Under the pieces are notes generated by a model. It worked only from the letters and a program-made list of their open reading frames with translations. It was not told the DNA's origin and did no database searches. 64,000 nt of DNA, taken from Mariniphaga sediminis. GTDB lineage: Bacteria; Bacteroidota; Bacteroidia; Bacteroidales; Prolixibacteraceae. The DNA is taken from positions 248,001-312,000 of the forward strand of contig NZ_QWET01000004.1 of the NCBI RefSeq assembly GCF_003573545.1, in the 5' to 3' direction. The position numbers were made by a program, and so were the translations under genes. Below are positions 35,186 through 44,005 of this stretch, in pieces (position 1 is the stretch's first letter; each line of letters opens with the position of its first letter).

Positions 35186-36460
35186 ATGAAAACAAAAGCA
35201 GTTCGTCTATATGGCAAGGAAGATTTGAGGCTCGAGGAATTTGAACTTCCGCAGATAAAAGAAGATGAAATTTTAGCCAAAGTAGTATCCGACAGTATTT
35301 GTATGTCTTCATACAAAGCAGCCAAACAAGGCCCAAAACACAAACGGATTCCGGATAATGTGAATGAAAATCCGGTTATTATTGGCCATGAAATGGCTGG
35401 CGAGATTCTGGAAGTAGGCGCCAAATGGCAACACAAATTCAAACCAGGGCAAAAATATTCTATCCAAACAGCCCTTTATTACGAAGATGGGCCACTTGGA
35501 GTATTGAGCGCACCAGGTTATACTTATCCGAATATTGGTGGTGATGCAACTTATGTTGTCATTCCCAGGGATGTATTGGTACAAGATTGCCTGCTGACTT
35601 ACGACGGCCCCGGTTTTTATCCGGCATCAATGGCTGAACCGCTAAGTTGTGTAATTGGTGCCATGCATGCCAACTACCACACCAAGCCCGGCTCATACAT
35701 GCACCAGATGGAGATTGTAGATGGCGGCAAAATGGCAATCCTCGCCGGGGTAGGTCCCATGGGATTGGCAGCTATCAACTATGTAGTAAACCGTAAAGAC
35801 CGGAAGCCTTCGTTATTAGTGGTAACGGATATTGACGATGTCCGCCTGCAACGTGCAGCCGATATCTTTACAGTAGAGTGGGCTAAAGAGAATGGCATTG
35901 AACTGGTTTACCTCAATACTGCCGGGGTTGAAAATCCGGTAGAGAAACTGAAAGAAATATCAGGAGGAACAGGATATAACGATGTGTTTGCATTTGCACC
36001 GGTAGCTCCGGTTATTGAACAGGCTGACGCCATTCTGGCATTCGACGGTTGTCTCAACTTTTTTGCCGGCCCTACCAACCCTGATTTTTCAGCCAAACTG
36101 AACTTTTACAATGTCCATTATGCGGCAACTCACATAACCGGTACCTCGGGTGGGAACAAAGATGATATGGCAGAAGCCTTGGATTGCCTGAGCAAAGGCC
36201 TTGATCCAGCCGGACTGATCACCCATATCGGCGGACTGAATGCTGTAGCCGAAACGACCCTTAACCTGCCCAACATTCCTGGTGGAAAAAAACTGATTTA
36301 CACGCATAAAAAACTGCCTCTCACGGCGATTGATGATTTTGCGGAAAAAGGGAAAAACGACCCGTTTTATGCTGACCTGGCAAATTTGGTAAGCAAAACC
36401 AAAGGACTGTGGAACCTGGAAGCAGAAAAATATTTACTGGAGAACGCTCCTGAAATTTAA
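35186..36460 (+). CDS. Medium-chain alcohol dehydrogenase (L-sorbose-1-phosphate reductase-like)
   Basis: A 424-residue zinc-type medium-chain dehydrogenase. The N-terminal GroES-like domain contains SDSICMSSYKAAKQG and VIIGHEMAGEILEVG, with the usual Cys and GHE metal ligands. The Rossmann part has AILAGVGPMGLAAINYV. It is longer than ordinary members (about 350) and similar to sorbitol/sorbose-1-phosphate dehydrogenases from memory. It probably interconverts a polyol or ketose phosphate with the neighbouring aldolase (inference). Confidence 0.85.
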   Translation: MKTKAVRLYGKEDLRLEEFELPQIKEDEILAKVVSDSICMSSYKAAKQGPKHKRIPDNVNENPVIIGHEMAGEILEVGAKWQHKFKPGQKYSIQTALYYEDGPLGVLSAPGYTYPNIGGDATYVVIPRDVLVQDCLLTYDGPGFYPASMAEPLSCVIGAMHANYHTKPGSYMHQMEIVDGGKMAILAGVGPMGLAAINYVVNRKDRKPSLLVVTDIDDVRLQRAADIFTVEWAKENGIELVYLNTAGVENPVEKLKEISGGTGYNDVFAFAPVAPVIEQADAILAFDGCLNFFAGPTNPDFSAKLNFYNVHYAATHITGTSGGNKDDMAEALDCLSKGLDPAGLITHIGGLNAVAETTLNLPNIPGGKKLIYTHKKLPLTAIDDFAEKGKNDPFYADLANLVSKTKGLWNLEAEKYLLENAPEI

Positions 36461-36777
36461 ATACGGATAATATTCCCGTCTCACTGCAGGATTTTTATTT
36501 CGTAGTGAGACAGGAATATCAAACGGTCAAAGGCTCTTTATAATAGTATGCTCTGGTTTGTAGCAGTTTATAAAACGATGGGGAAAATTGTTTGAGTAAG
36601 AACAAGCATCATTCAATATTAGTCTGAAAAAAATTTCCCAAAGTAAAGAATGGGAAAAAGATTCAGGGCAACACAGTATGGAACCATGAATCAGACTCTG
36701 ACAAAAAAATTAAACGAATAATAAGGGAATGAACCAGGGAATTTTTCTTATTATCGTTTATCCAAAAAAAACGAATT
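36461..36777. other. Intergenic region with a long hairpin
   Basis: A 317-base gap. ATATTCCCGTCTCACT (36470-36485) and AGTGAGACAGGAATAT (36504-36519) pair at 15 of 16 positions around an 18-base loop, starting 9 bases after the dehydrogenase stop. The absence of a T run argues against a standard terminator. The remaining 250 bases are AT-rich, with no gene or clear promoter. Confidence 0.6.
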
Positions 36778-37560
36778 ATGAACAACCTCACTCCGGAATT
36801 AACCATTGCACTTGAAGCGGCCCGCGCGGGCGCTGAAGTTATCCGCCAAAAATTTGGCGATTCGTCAAATGCCCGAATAAAGGGGGAAGCCCAGGGTTTG
36901 GTGACCGATACTGATTTGGCTGCCGAAAGGGCTATTTTTGAGGTATTAAAAAGAAATTCATCTTACAATATCCTAAGTGAGGAGAGTGGTTGGCTTAGAA
37001 AAGAACCCGGAAGAAAATGGGTAGTCGACCCGCTGGACGGAACCACCAACTTTGCCCGAAATATTTCGCTTTTTGCCGTATCTATCGGCTTAATGGAAAA
37101 CAATGATTTTCTTGCGGGGGTTATTGTCGATCCCATTTCACAAAACGAGTACTATGCCACCAAAGGAGGTGGGGCTTTTTGTAATGGTCAAAAAATATCG
37201 CTGCCTGTTTTACCCGCTGATTTTAAACCGGGTATTTTTCTTAATCATGGATATGGAGAACCCGACAGAACCAAGTTCAGAGAGTTAGTTAACCGGCTTG
37301 CCATCTCTCACGACATATTGAAACTTGGCACTACTGCCCTTGAGTTGTGTTATGTGGCATCCGGCTCATCCGATGGTTTTATTTGTTCGGGAGATTCCCT
37401 TTGGGATTTTGCAGCAGGCGTTGTGATTGCAACAGAATCAGGTTGCAAATTCACCGACTGGCAGGGGAACCCGTGGAACGGTGATAATAGTTTCCTGATT
37501 GTTGCCCGGCCTGAAATACACGACACATTAGTAGAAAGAATCCGGGATTTACAATATTAA
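36778..37560 (+). CDS. Inositol monophosphatase-family protein
   Basis: A 260-residue Mg-dependent phosphatase of the IMPase fold. Metal-binding motifs are complete: EESGW, WVVDPLDGTTNFAR and SGDSLWDFAAGVVIATESG. Members hydrolyse inositol phosphate, fructose-1,6-bisphosphate or PAP (CysQ). The particular substrate cannot be told, but its position after a sugar or polyol cluster suggests dephosphorylation of a sugar phosphate. It starts at ATG 36778. Confidence 0.9.
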   Translation: MNNLTPELTIALEAARAGAEVIRQKFGDSSNARIKGEAQGLVTDTDLAAERAIFEVLKRNSSYNILSEESGWLRKEPGRKWVVDPLDGTTNFARNISLFAVSIGLMENNDFLAGVIVDPISQNEYYATKGGGAFCNGQKISLPVLPADFKPGIFLNHGYGEPDRTKFRELVNRLAISHDILKLGTTALELCYVASGSSDGFICSGDSLWDFAAGVVIATESGCKFTDWQGNPWNGDNSFLIVARPEIHDTLVERIRDLQY

Positions 37561-37620
37561 ATGGGAATAAAATTCTTACTACCATTCGAAATTTTAACTA
37601 AAAGATAACGGCCTTTCCGG

Positions 37621-37695
37621 GGTTTCGTAAGAAACCAAATTTCGCTCCCTCCTGAAACAGAGATTGGAACAAATTATCCTGTTTTGAATCTCTGT
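37621..37695 (+). promoter_or_regulatory. Two hairpins downstream of the IMPase-like gene
   Basis: GGTTTC-GTAA-GAAACC (37621-37636) is a 6-bp stem with a GNRA-type tetraloop. ACAGAGATT/AATCTCTGT (37657-37695) is a perfect 9-bp stem with a 21-base loop, with CCTTTTT shortly after. They may end the upstream transcript or be part of the leader of the YitT-family gene. Confidence 0.4.
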
Positions 37696-37809
37696 CAAAC
37701 TCCTTTTTATCTGATAAACCTCATCATTTATTCTGCTTTCGATTTGTTTTTTTGTCCCCGTTTTAACTGAAAATCATTTATTTTGCAGAACTTATCGGAA
37801 AAACAGAAT

Positions 37810-38667
37810 ATGAACAAGAAACAGGCAAGTGCTTTAAAGGATTACATCTTTATCACCTTTGGGCTGTTACTGTTTGCATTAGGGTGGTTAGTATTTCTCA
37901 TTCCTTCCGAAATTACGGGTGGAGGGATTAGCGGTGTGGGCGCCGTCCTTTATTTTGCGGCCAAAATTCCGGTCAGTGCAACTTACCTTTCCATCAACGT
38001 GATTTTGGTACTGATTGCAATTAAAATTCTGGGCGCCAACTTCGGTGTAAAAACCATTTACAGTATCCTGACACTGTCTCTGTTTTTTGCACTGTTCCAG
38101 GGACTTGTTAAAGAGCCCATTGTTGACGACATGTTTCTTTCGGCGGTATTGGGTGGCATGGCCTGCGGAATCGGGCTTGGAGTGGTTTTTTCGCAGGGCG
38201 GCAGCACGGGTGGGACCGACATTTTTGCCATGATTGTAAATAAATACCGCAACATTAGCCCGGGACGGATTATTCTTTATTGTGATGCCATTATTATAGC
38301 TTCGTCGTATTTTGTATTTCAGTCTCCGGAAAAACTGGTTTACGGATATGTTTCCATGTGGGTGGTATCCTATTCACTTGATTCGTTCTTGAGCGGCGCG
38401 AACCGTTCCGCACAAATGTTTATTGTGTCAAAAAAATACGAAAAAATTGCAGATTTTATCAATAATGAGGCCATAAGAGGCGTTACTATATTGGACGGAA
38501 CAGGCTGGTACACCCGCGAAAATTCCAAAATAATTATGTCGGTTGTGCGCAAAAAAGAAACCAGTCTGATATTCAGAAAAATAAAAGAGATAGACCCGGA
38601 AGCGTTTATAACTATGGCAAGTGTGATGGGCGTTTACGGGAAAGGATTTGATAAAATAAAACTATAA
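37810..38667 (+). CDS. YitT-family membrane protein (DUF161 + DUF2179)
   Basis: A 285-residue inner-membrane protein with about six hydrophobic segments in the first 210 residues (DUF161-like halves with EITGGGISGVGAVLYF and FSQGGSTGGTDIFAMIV). A soluble DUF2179 domain (about 215-285) follows, with RGVTILDGTGWYTRENSKII. The family's transport function is unknown. ATG 37810 is chosen over a TTG nine codons upstream. It is 12 bases before the M23 peptidase gene. Confidence 0.88.
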   Translation: MNKKQASALKDYIFITFGLLLFALGWLVFLIPSEITGGGISGVGAVLYFAAKIPVSATYLSINVILVLIAIKILGANFGVKTIYSILTLSLFFALFQGLVKEPIVDDMFLSAVLGGMACGIGLGVVFSQGGSTGGTDIFAMIVNKYRNISPGRIILYCDAIIIASSYFVFQSPEKLVYGYVSMWVVSYSLDSFLSGANRSAQMFIVSKKYEKIADFINNEAIRGVTILDGTGWYTRENSKIIMSVVRKKETSLIFRKIKEIDPEAFITMASVMGVYGKGFDKIKL

Positions 38668-38679
38668 ACAGAAATCTTG

Positions 38680-39987
38680 ATGGGTAGAAATATTCGCCTA
38701 ATATTATCAGTTATTGTGTTACTAACTTTTGCAGGATGGTCTTTTTCGTGCCGGCAAACGAAAAAAAATAAAAAAACGACACAAATTGAATTGGATACAA
38801 TTACGCCGTTACCGCCACCTGTATTAAAATATGGCCTCCCGGTAGATTCGTTTATTTTGGAAGACGGCACAATACGCCCCAACCAGCACCTGAGCCATAT
38901 CCTTGGAAGTTATGGGGTGAATATGGGAACGATCGACCGCATTGCAAAGCAATCAAAAAATGTTTTCGACGTACGGAAAATAAAGGGCGGAAACAGCTAC
39001 ACTATTTTTCAAACATCCGACTCACTGGCTGAGGCCCGTTATTTTGTATATGAAAACTCAGCTACAGATTACTACGTCTTCGAGTTATTCGATTCACTAC
39101 GTGTTTACCGGGGAGAGAAGGAAATCGAAACCCGGCTTCGTACTGCCCACGGAGAAATTGAATCTTCCCTTTGGAACGCCATGGCTGACAACGGGATAGA
39201 CCCTATGATGGCGCTACGATTGAATGATATTTATGCCTGGAGTATTGATTTTTTTGCCATCCAAAAAGGCGATCGTTTCCGGGTAATCTATGATGAATTA
39301 TTTGTGGACTCCGTATCTATTGGTATTGGTGAAATTTATGCGGCACAGTTTGATCATTATGGCGATGAAAATTATGCGTTTCGTTTCTACCAGGACGAAC
39401 GGTATGATTATTTCGACGATGAAGGTCAAAGTCTTCGGAAAGCATTCCTGAAAGCGCCGCTTGATTTTTTTCGGATCAGTTCCCGGTTCTCCCACAGCCG
39501 GATGCACCCGGTGTTACGTATCCGCCGTCCGCACCATGGGGTAGATTATGCTGCCCCCAAAGGTACCCCGGTTAAAAGTATTGGCGACGGAACCGTTATT
39601 ACCCGTGCCTATCAAAGAGGTGGTGGCGGGAACTACCTCAAAATAAAGCATAACTCGGTTTACACCACCGTTTACATGCACCTTTCAGGATTTGCAAAAG
39701 GAGTCGTTCAGGGGGCCCGGGTAAAACAGGGACAGGTGATTGGTTTTGTCGGGTCAACCGGCTTATCTACCGGCCCTCACCTCGATTTTCGCGTATATAA
39801 AAATGGGTCGCCAGTCGATCCGCTTAGAGTGGAAGCACCACCCGTTGAGCCGGTAGACAAAGAAAAAATGCCGGAATACATTGCATTGAAAGATTCGCTG
39901 ATGACCGAATTGCAAAAAATTGACTGGGAACCCGGTGTGTTGGCCGGAACCAATCAGACCGGGGGCAGTGCATCATCAATACAGTAA
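38680..39987 (+). CDS. M23-family peptidoglycan metallopeptidase, exported
   Basis: A 435-residue exported endopeptidase-like protein. The signal ends in a lipobox-like FSC near residue 25. An N-terminal region resembling LysM/OapA-type domains (about 55-260) precedes the peptidase domain (about 275-400) with HHGVDYAAPKGTPV and TTVYMHLSGFAKG. The usual final HxH motif reads GPHLDFRV, so the second His, normally a zinc ligand, is Asp. Asp can still bind zinc and the variant is, as I recall, common in this phylum. It probably cuts cell-wall peptides during growth. Confidence 0.88.
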   Translation: MGRNIRLILSVIVLLTFAGWSFSCRQTKKNKKTTQIELDTITPLPPPVLKYGLPVDSFILEDGTIRPNQHLSHILGSYGVNMGTIDRIAKQSKNVFDVRKIKGGNSYTIFQTSDSLAEARYFVYENSATDYYVFELFDSLRVYRGEKEIETRLRTAHGEIESSLWNAMADNGIDPMMALRLNDIYAWSIDFFAIQKGDRFRVIYDELFVDSVSIGIGEIYAAQFDHYGDENYAFRFYQDERYDYFDDEGQSLRKAFLKAPLDFFRISSRFSHSRMHPVLRIRRPHHGVDYAAPKGTPVKSIGDGTVITRAYQRGGGGNYLKIKHNSVYTTVYMHLSGFAKGVVQGARVKQGQVIGFVGSTGLSTGPHLDFRVYKNGSPVDPLRVEAPPVEPVDKEKMPEYIALKDSLMTELQKIDWEPGVLAGTNQTGGSASSIQ

Positions 39988-40186
39988 CCCCATACTTTGT
40001 GAACAAACATTCAATTTATTCACTTCGCCCTTAAAAACCGCTACACTTTATTTGACTCATTTTAATATGAGGGCTGGCACAATACAATCCAGTTTACTCT
40101 GTTATTTATCTGTATAGTAAAAATAATACGATTAACAGGAAATCAGTATCTTTATTCACAAATTTCCTTTAATACAGATATTTTTT

Positions 40187-41056
40187 ATGCGTCAGTCAAT
40201 CCACAGAATATACATCTCCTTTTATGTTCTAATTATACTCGGTACTTTGGGGGGATTGATACTTTATGGCGCGAACTATTACTCTACACAAATTGATGAA
40301 AGGTACTTTCATGAACAACACGAACTACTAAAACCGACAGGGTTAATCGGGCATGGGCTTGGGATTCTCGGTTCCTTTTTTATACTATTTGGGGTTTTCA
40401 GTTATATGGTCAGGAAAAGAATTCGCCGTTTTTCAAAAGTAGGATTACTAAAATACTGGCTCGAATTTCATATTTTCCTTTGCACATTAGGACCGGTACT
40501 GATTTTATTTCACACCTCCTTTAAATTTGGCGGGTTGGTTGCTGCCAGTTTCTGGAGCATGGCCGCCGTAGTGGCCAGCGGCGTCATTGGGCGTTTTATC
40601 TATTTGCAAATACCCCGTTCCATTGGAGGGCGCGAATTAAGCCGGGAAGAATTAAACACATTAAAAACGGGTTTATTGGCTGACCTGACAAACAAATATA
40701 ACCTGGATGTGGAAATGGTAGCTTTTTTAAGCGATGCACTGACGCAAAAAACCATTTACCCGGAAAGGAATCCAATCATTAGGCTCTACCAACGCTTGAG
40801 GTCAGAAAAACGATTGCTAAAAGAGATGAAAGTGAAGCTAAAAGCACATAAGATCCCATCATCGGATTTTAAAGGGGTCAACAAAACCATAAAACGGGAA
40901 ATTGTTCTGACCCGAAAAATCGATTGGTTGTGGTTTATGCAACGCATATTCCGTTACTGGCATGTGGCACATTTACCATTCGCATTCGTTATGCTGGCCA
41001 TAATGGTTGTTCATATCATTGTAGCCATACTTTTTGGGTATAACTGGATATTCTGA
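40187..41056 (+). CDS. Multi-histidine integral membrane protein, likely heme-b electron carrier
   Basis: A 289-residue protein with about five membrane segments (near 9-31, 53-75, 90-112, 115-138, 262-285). Histidines lie in or near them: His56, His95, His109, His259, His262 and His276. That is the pattern expected for two b-type hemes across a membrane. A charged soluble loop (about 150-250) splits segments four and five. It resembles no named family I can assign safely. Its stop overlaps the start of a FAD/iron-sulfur oxidoreductase, and multiheme cytochromes follow, so it probably passes electrons between quinone and periplasm (inference). Confidence 0.72.
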   Translation: MRQSIHRIYISFYVLIILGTLGGLILYGANYYSTQIDERYFHEQHELLKPTGLIGHGLGILGSFFILFGVFSYMVRKRIRRFSKVGLLKYWLEFHIFLCTLGPVLILFHTSFKFGGLVAASFWSMAAVVASGVIGRFIYLQIPRSIGGRELSREELNTLKTGLLADLTNKYNLDVEMVAFLSDALTQKTIYPERNPIIRLYQRLRSEKRLLKEMKVKLKAHKIPSSDFKGVNKTIKREIVLTRKIDWLWFMQRIFRYWHVAHLPFAFVMLAIMVVHIIVAILFGYNWIF

Positions 41057-42387
41057 TGACAGTCCTAACAGAAAAAATAATCATATACGGAGCGGCAGGA
41101 ATTCTCCTGATCGCTGTCATCTATCTTTACATAAGGAAGCTACGTAGAGAATCTAAAATTGTAGACGATAAAATAAGGCTGGCAAAAGAGGAAGGATTGT
41201 ACGAACCGGTTTCCCTTCACCCGGTTATCAATCCCAATTCCTGTATTCAAAGCGGAGCTTGCATAAAAGCTTGTCCCGAAGAGGATATAATTGGCATTAA
41301 AAACGGAAGGGCGATGGTTATTAATGCCAGCCGCTGTGTTGGACACGGGGCTTGTTTTCATGCCTGCCCTACCCAGGCAATTACCCTGTGCATAGGCACT
41401 GAAAAACGCGGCGTTGATCTTCCACATGTCAACCCGTATTTTGAATCGAATGTGAAAGGAATTTTTATTGCGGGAGAAATGGGAGGAATGGGCCTAATCA
41501 AAAATGCTGTTGAACAGGGTCGTCAGGCTGTGGACAATATTATTCGTTCCCTGAAAATCAGAGAAAGGAATGTCTATGATCTGATTATTATTGGAGCCGG
41601 TCCGGCAGGGATATCAGCTACCCTCGAAGCAAAAAAGCATAAACTAAACACCATAACACTTGAACAAGATTCGCTCGGAGGAACCGTCTTTTCTTTTCCC
41701 CGTACCAAAATTGTAATGACCTCCCCCATGGATTTACCGCTTCACGGGAAGGTAAAATTATTTGAAACCAATAAAACCACCTTGCTGAAACTCTGGACTT
41801 CGGTACTCAGCAAGAATGAGATTGAAATTCTGGAATATAAAAAAGCAGAAAAAATTATTCGTCAAAACGGAGGGTTTATTGTCAATACGGCTGATGGGAG
41901 CCAGTATACTACGCAACGTGTTTTGCTGACTATTGGAAGAAGGGGCTCTCCTCGAAAACTGAATATTCCGGGAGAAGAGCTTCCAAAAGTTTTTTATCGG
42001 TTGTTGGAACCTGAGTTCATCCACCATAAAAAAATTGTAGTGATTGGTGGCGGAGATTCGGCAGTCGAATCTGCTTTGCTTTTAGCGGAACAAAATGAGG
42101 TAACTTTATCCTACCGGAAAGATACCTTTTCGAGATTAAAACTTAAAAACAACCAGAAAATAAAAGAAGCCATGGCTTCCGGCAAACTGGAAGTTCTGTT
42201 CAACTCAAATTTGATGGCCATTGAAGAAAACAGGGTGACCATAAAAACAGACGGGGAAGAACAACCCATTCAGTTGGTAAATGACCTGGTTTACATCTTT
42301 GCCGGAGGGGAATTACCTACGGAATTTCTGAAAAACGCAGGGATTGAAATTACCCGTAAATTTGGAGAAGCAATTTTAAAACACTAA
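41056..42387 (+). CDS. Membrane-anchored FAD/NAD(P) oxidoreductase with two variant ferredoxin motifs
   Basis: A 443-residue protein: one N-terminal membrane segment (about 7-27), a two-cluster ferredoxin domain (60-110), then a thioredoxin-reductase-like flavoprotein with GAGPAG (180-185) and a second dinucleotide motif VVIGGGDSAVES. The ferredoxin motifs are CIQSGACIKACP (Cys63, Ser66, Cys69, Cys73) and CVGHGACFHACP (Cys94, His97, Cys100, Cys104). In both, the second of four usual cysteines is replaced, by Ser and by His. It starts on the last base of the previous stop (TGATG), so the two genes are translationally coupled. It probably moves electrons between NAD(P)H and the membrane hemes (inference). 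Confidence 0.85.
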   Translation: MTVLTEKIIIYGAAGILLIAVIYLYIRKLRRESKIVDDKIRLAKEEGLYEPVSLHPVINPNSCIQSGACIKACPEEDIIGIKNGRAMVINASRCVGHGACFHACPTQAITLCIGTEKRGVDLPHVNPYFESNVKGIFIAGEMGGMGLIKNAVEQGRQAVDNIIRSLKIRERNVYDLIIIGAGPAGISATLEAKKHKLNTITLEQDSLGGTVFSFPRTKIVMTSPMDLPLHGKVKLFETNKTTLLKLWTSVLSKNEIEILEYKKAEKIIRQNGGFIVNTADGSQYTTQRVLLTIGRRGSPRKLNIPGEELPKVFYRLLEPEFIHHKKIVVIGGGDSAVESALLLAEQNEVTLSYRKDTFSRLKLKNNQKIKEAMASGKLEVLFNSNLMAIEENRVTIKTDGEEQPIQLVNDLVYIFAGGELPTEFLKNAGIEITRKFGEAILKH

Positions 42388-42415
42388 AAATATCAATACA
42401 AACTAATTTATCCGG

Positions 42416-44005
42416 ATGCATATAAAACTTAAAACCGGATTTTGGGTTTTTACCTTATTGTTTTTGGGAAACCGGGCTCTTGCACAGCTTTCTCCGGGAG
42501 AGTTGTCTCATGCCCACGCCCATCTGGAGGGACTGGCCAATTGTACCCAATGCCACATTCTGGGTGAAAAGGAAACAACATCAAAATGCCTGGCATGCCA
42601 CAAAGAAATACAGTCTTTAGTACTTCAAAATAAAGGGTATCATGCATCTGCCGAAGTAAAAGGGAAGGAATGCGCACAGTGTCACGGGGAACATTTCGGC
42701 CGAAAGTTTAAGGTGATTCGGTTCGATGAAAATTCGTTCGATCATAATCTTACCGGATACAAATTAGAAGGCAGACACAGCAAAATAGAATGTGCCGACT
42801 GCCATAACGGCGAACTTATCCAAAAAAGCATTTCGCAGAAAAAAGACAATACCTTCCTGGGACTGGGAACCGAATGCCTGAGTTGTCACGATGACTATCA
42901 CCAGAACACCCTTTCTGCCAATTGCCTTTCGTGCCACAACCAGGATACCTTTCTTCCGGCAACCGGATTCGATCATCAGAAAACCGGATTCCCATTAATT
43001 GGCAAACATAAATTGGTGGATTGCGCAAAATGCCACGCTGTTGAACAAGTAAACGGGAAGGAATTCCAGCGGTTTGCAGGTGTGGATTTTTCCAATTGTA
43101 CCAGTTGTCACCAGGACGTGCACCGGAACAAATTCGGGAACGATTGCCGGAAATGCCACAACGAATTTTCATTTCATGAGATAAAAAGCCTGAGCGCCTT
43201 CAACCACAACCGGACAGATTTTCCGCTACGCGGGATGCACCAGGCCGTCAATTGTAAATCATGCCACTCGGGAAGCTACACACAGCCGGTAGCACACAAC
43301 CACTGTTCAGACTGCCACAGCGATTACCATGAGAACCAATTCCAAAAAAACGGTGCTTCACCCGACTGTGCCGTGTGCCACTCGGTAAATGGTTTCTCCC
43401 CTTCTTCCTTCGGGATTGAAAGACACAACCAATCGGAATTTGCACTGGAAGGCGCGCATCTGGCAACTCCTTGTTTTGCCTGTCATTTTCAAGAAGAAAA
43501 ATGGAATTTTGCCAATCCGGCAACTGACTGTATTGATTGCCATGAAAACATTCATAAGAATGTATTAAATGAAAAATATATTCCAAATAACAATTGCAAA
43601 AATTGCCATTCGACTTTCTCCTGGGATAAAATTTCATTTGACCATAGTGTAACTAATTTTCAGCTTTTGGGTAAACATGCTCAGGTTACCTGCCGTGACT
43701 GTCATTTCAGGGAAACCAGCGGAATGATAAACCAAAAGTTTGCACACCTTGCTGAAAGCTGCGAAAATTGTCATGAAGATGTACATTTCAATCAATTTGA
43801 AGTGCAGAAAAAGAATGAATGCCAACGGTGCCATGCATTTAATGACTGGCTACCGGAAAAATTTAATCATGACGATACTCAATTTAAACTTGACGGGAAA
43901 CATGCAGGACTGGCATGCAAACAATGCCACAAAACAACAGGCGATTTACCCCGGAATTTCATCGTTTACAAATTTGAAGATATATCATGCGCAAGTTGCC
44001 ACTAG
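42416..44005 (+). CDS. Multiheme c-type cytochrome with 20 CxxCH motifs
   Basis: A 529-residue exported cytochrome with signal peptide MHIKLKTGFWVFTLLFLGN-RALAQ and 20 CxxCH heme-attachment motifs, one per 26 residues. A repeated pattern of the type FDHxxTxFxLxGxHxxxxCxxCH alternates with CxxCHxDxH, as in large periplasmic or extracellular cytochromes. Many extra His residues could serve as second heme ligands. The last motif, CASCH, is the very C-terminus. The gene overlaps the next cytochrome gene by 19 bases. It is placed between an oxidoreductase and an outer-membrane barrel, which fits electron transfer through the envelope. Confidence 0.92.
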   Translation: MHIKLKTGFWVFTLLFLGNRALAQLSPGELSHAHAHLEGLANCTQCHILGEKETTSKCLACHKEIQSLVLQNKGYHASAEVKGKECAQCHGEHFGRKFKVIRFDENSFDHNLTGYKLEGRHSKIECADCHNGELIQKSISQKKDNTFLGLGTECLSCHDDYHQNTLSANCLSCHNQDTFLPATGFDHQKTGFPLIGKHKLVDCAKCHAVEQVNGKEFQRFAGVDFSNCTSCHQDVHRNKFGNDCRKCHNEFSFHEIKSLSAFNHNRTDFPLRGMHQAVNCKSCHSGSYTQPVAHNHCSDCHSDYHENQFQKNGASPDCAVCHSVNGFSPSSFGIERHNQSEFALEGAHLATPCFACHFQEEKWNFANPATDCIDCHENIHKNVLNEKYIPNNNCKNCHSTFSWDKISFDHSVTNFQLLGKHAQVTCRDCHFRETSGMINQKFAHLAESCENCHEDVHFNQFEVQKKNECQRCHAFNDWLPEKFNHDDTQFKLDGKHAGLACKQCHKTTGDLPRNFIVYKFEDISCASCH

